This document shows positions 62,853 to 64,000 of a stretch of DNA of 64,000 nt, piece by piece. The stretch comes from Secundilactobacillus paracollinoides DSM 15502 = JCM 11969. GTDB taxonomy: Bacteria > Bacillota > Bacilli > Lactobacillales > Lactobacillaceae. The DNA lies in assembly GCF_001311135.1 (NCBI RefSeq), contig NZ_BBAG01000006.1, forward strand, positions 31,403-95,402, given 5' to 3'. The notes beneath the pieces are model-generated. The model saw only the letters and a list, made by a program, of their open reading frames with translations. It was not told the DNA's origin and ran no database searches. Position 1 is the first letter of the stretch. Every line of letters starts with the position of its first letter. The translations under genes were made by a program, and so were the position numbers.

Positions 62853-63872
62853 ATGGCAACCATCAAAGATATTGCAAAATTAGCTCAGGTGTCACCGGGG
62901 ACGGTCTCGCGTGCACTTAACGTTGAAAAAGAAAGCGCGGTTGCACCGGAAACGGTCGAACGCGTTAAAAAAATTGCCACCCAACTTGGGTATCGGCCGG
63001 TACAGCATAAAGCGTCAACGTCAGCAACGATTACCTGCGCGTTGATTACGACCCTCACGCTTCAGCAGGAGACCGAGGATGAGTACTGGCATTTTATTCG
63101 TAAAGGTATCTACGAAACGGCGAAAAGCCATTCCGTCACCATTCAAAATATCTTCCGCATCTAAAACGGCGTTGACCCCAAACTGGTGGCTGAATACGAT
63201 GCCATCATTGTCATGGGGTCCATGTCGAATCAGTCGCTTAAATTATTTAAACAGTTTAATAAAAATATCGTGGTGATCGATGATGTGAATTCCGATTATG
63301 ACTTTGTGGACACAGTCGGTACCAACTTATATCCCTTGACCCGGATGGCCCTGGATGATCTGCAGGCCGAGGCCCAGGGACCGATTGCGTTTATTGGCGG
63401 CAACCGGGTGGAAATGCGGGCTAACGGGTCAGTTGAACGCGAAGTCCCAGATCCGCGTGCGATTGCTTACCATGATTGGACCTTGATTCATCAGCAACCG
63501 GATATGAGTGAGATCACTGATTGGACGAGCCAGGCTGGGGTTACCGCAATCAAGAGACTGATCGATGCTGGGCAACCGATTGGCGGGTTATTGGTGGCTT
63601 CGGATCCAATTGCCATTGGTGTCCTAAAAGGGTTGCGAGACCGTCAGCTCACTCCGGGGAAGAATCTCCCGCTGATCAGCTTTGACGGTATCGAGGTGGC
63701 TTCGTTTTTGACACCGGCACTGACAAGTATTTGGCTGCCAAAAGAGGAACTTGGTGTGGCAGCTGTGAATCAAGTCCTTGACCTGCTTGCAAGTCATCGC
63801 ACGTGGTCAGCACGCATCAGCATTCCTGGCAAGCTTGGTCGAGGCGATACTTTTCCAATTAAGCAAGCATAA
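62853..63872 (+). pseudogene. LacI-family transcriptional regulator (EbgR/GalR-like), in-frame stop
   Basis: 339 residues if read through. HTH: IKDIAKLAQVSPGTVSRALNVEKESAVAPETVERVKKIATQLGYRP. Binding domain: AEYDAIIVMGSMSNQSL, GPIAFIGGNRVE, LLVASDPIAIGVLKGLRD and LPLISFDGIEVA. A TAA at 63162-63164 interrupts it between NIFRI and NGVDPKLV; both sides stay in one frame, so a single substitution (for example from AAA) is the cause. AAGGAGGG before the ATG. Its sugar genes would lie beyond the window. Confidence 0.82.
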
Positions 63873-63888
63873 AAATAACCGTGAACGA

Positions 63889-63943
63889 AGGCGATAATTT
63901 GCAACGCATAGTAAATATGCGTTGTGGATTATCGCCTTTTTTG
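63889..63943 (+). terminator. Terminator after the LacI gene
   Basis: Long stem AAGGCGATAAT...GCAACGCATA with its complement, then six T. Confidence 0.88.
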
Positions 63944-64000
63944 ATTAAATAATAGGATAAAACAAATAAACTTTAGTTAATTTTATTAAATAATATTGAA

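Overview
The window looks like chromosome from a low-GC Gram-positive of the Lactobacillaceae (inference). Supporting signs are Firmicutes-type Shine-Dalgarno sites, small gene-dense operons, a SufCDSUB iron-sulfur operon, a tyrosine-type T-box, an NreBC-like two-component pair, a large NDH-2, and cysteine-free L32 and L33 ribosomal proteins under a Zur-like box. I cannot fix the species. Several traits are uncommon in lactobacilli: lipoyl synthase, aconitase/citrate synthase/isocitrate dehydrogenase, and respiration-linked genes.

Layout. 0-13 kb: AEC carrier, zinc-starvation ribosomal cluster, MFS pump with marR, SDR/cupin/CMD operon behind a MerR-type promoter, broken degV, Mga-like regulator, AP2 protein, small alarmone synthetase, lipid kinase. 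13-24 kb: PAP2, MFS, secreted protein, Usp/GDPD, APC permease, Usp, PEBP, M20 peptidase, Ser-rich membrane protein. 24-34 kb: icd, citZ and acnA, all on the minus strand (icd and acnA frameshifted), then a GH13/sugar-permease pair facing a LacI regulator. 34-41 kb: aldo/keto reductase, NmrA-like reductase, nucleoside hydrolase, tyrosine T-box and NhaC-type transporter. 41-53 kb: lipoyl-domain protein, lipA, lplA, sufCDSUB, Fic, flavodoxin, SufT-like protein. This is the iron-sulfur/lipoate block, and it is largely undamaged. 53-64 kb: Rgg-like regulator, NreBC-like pair, MobA-like protein, NDH-2/DoxX, TetR/ABC exporter, LacI regulator.

Two features stand out. First, about 15 loci carry a short hairpin element (family A). 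Its outer stems change in sequence while keeping their pairing, and its internal loops stay constant. In at least six places its first bases form the TAG stop codon of the gene before it. Second, five copies of a roughly 300-590 bp non-coding element (family B) also show compensatory base changes in several helices. I do not recognise either family.

The other striking property is damage. About 30 frameshifts or in-frame stops break conserved genes, yet the 9 kb lipoate/SUF block has none. Either real gene decay spared essential iron-sulfur functions, or there are sequencing indels; several lie in short homopolymers. Broken genes are listed as pseudogenes with that caveat.
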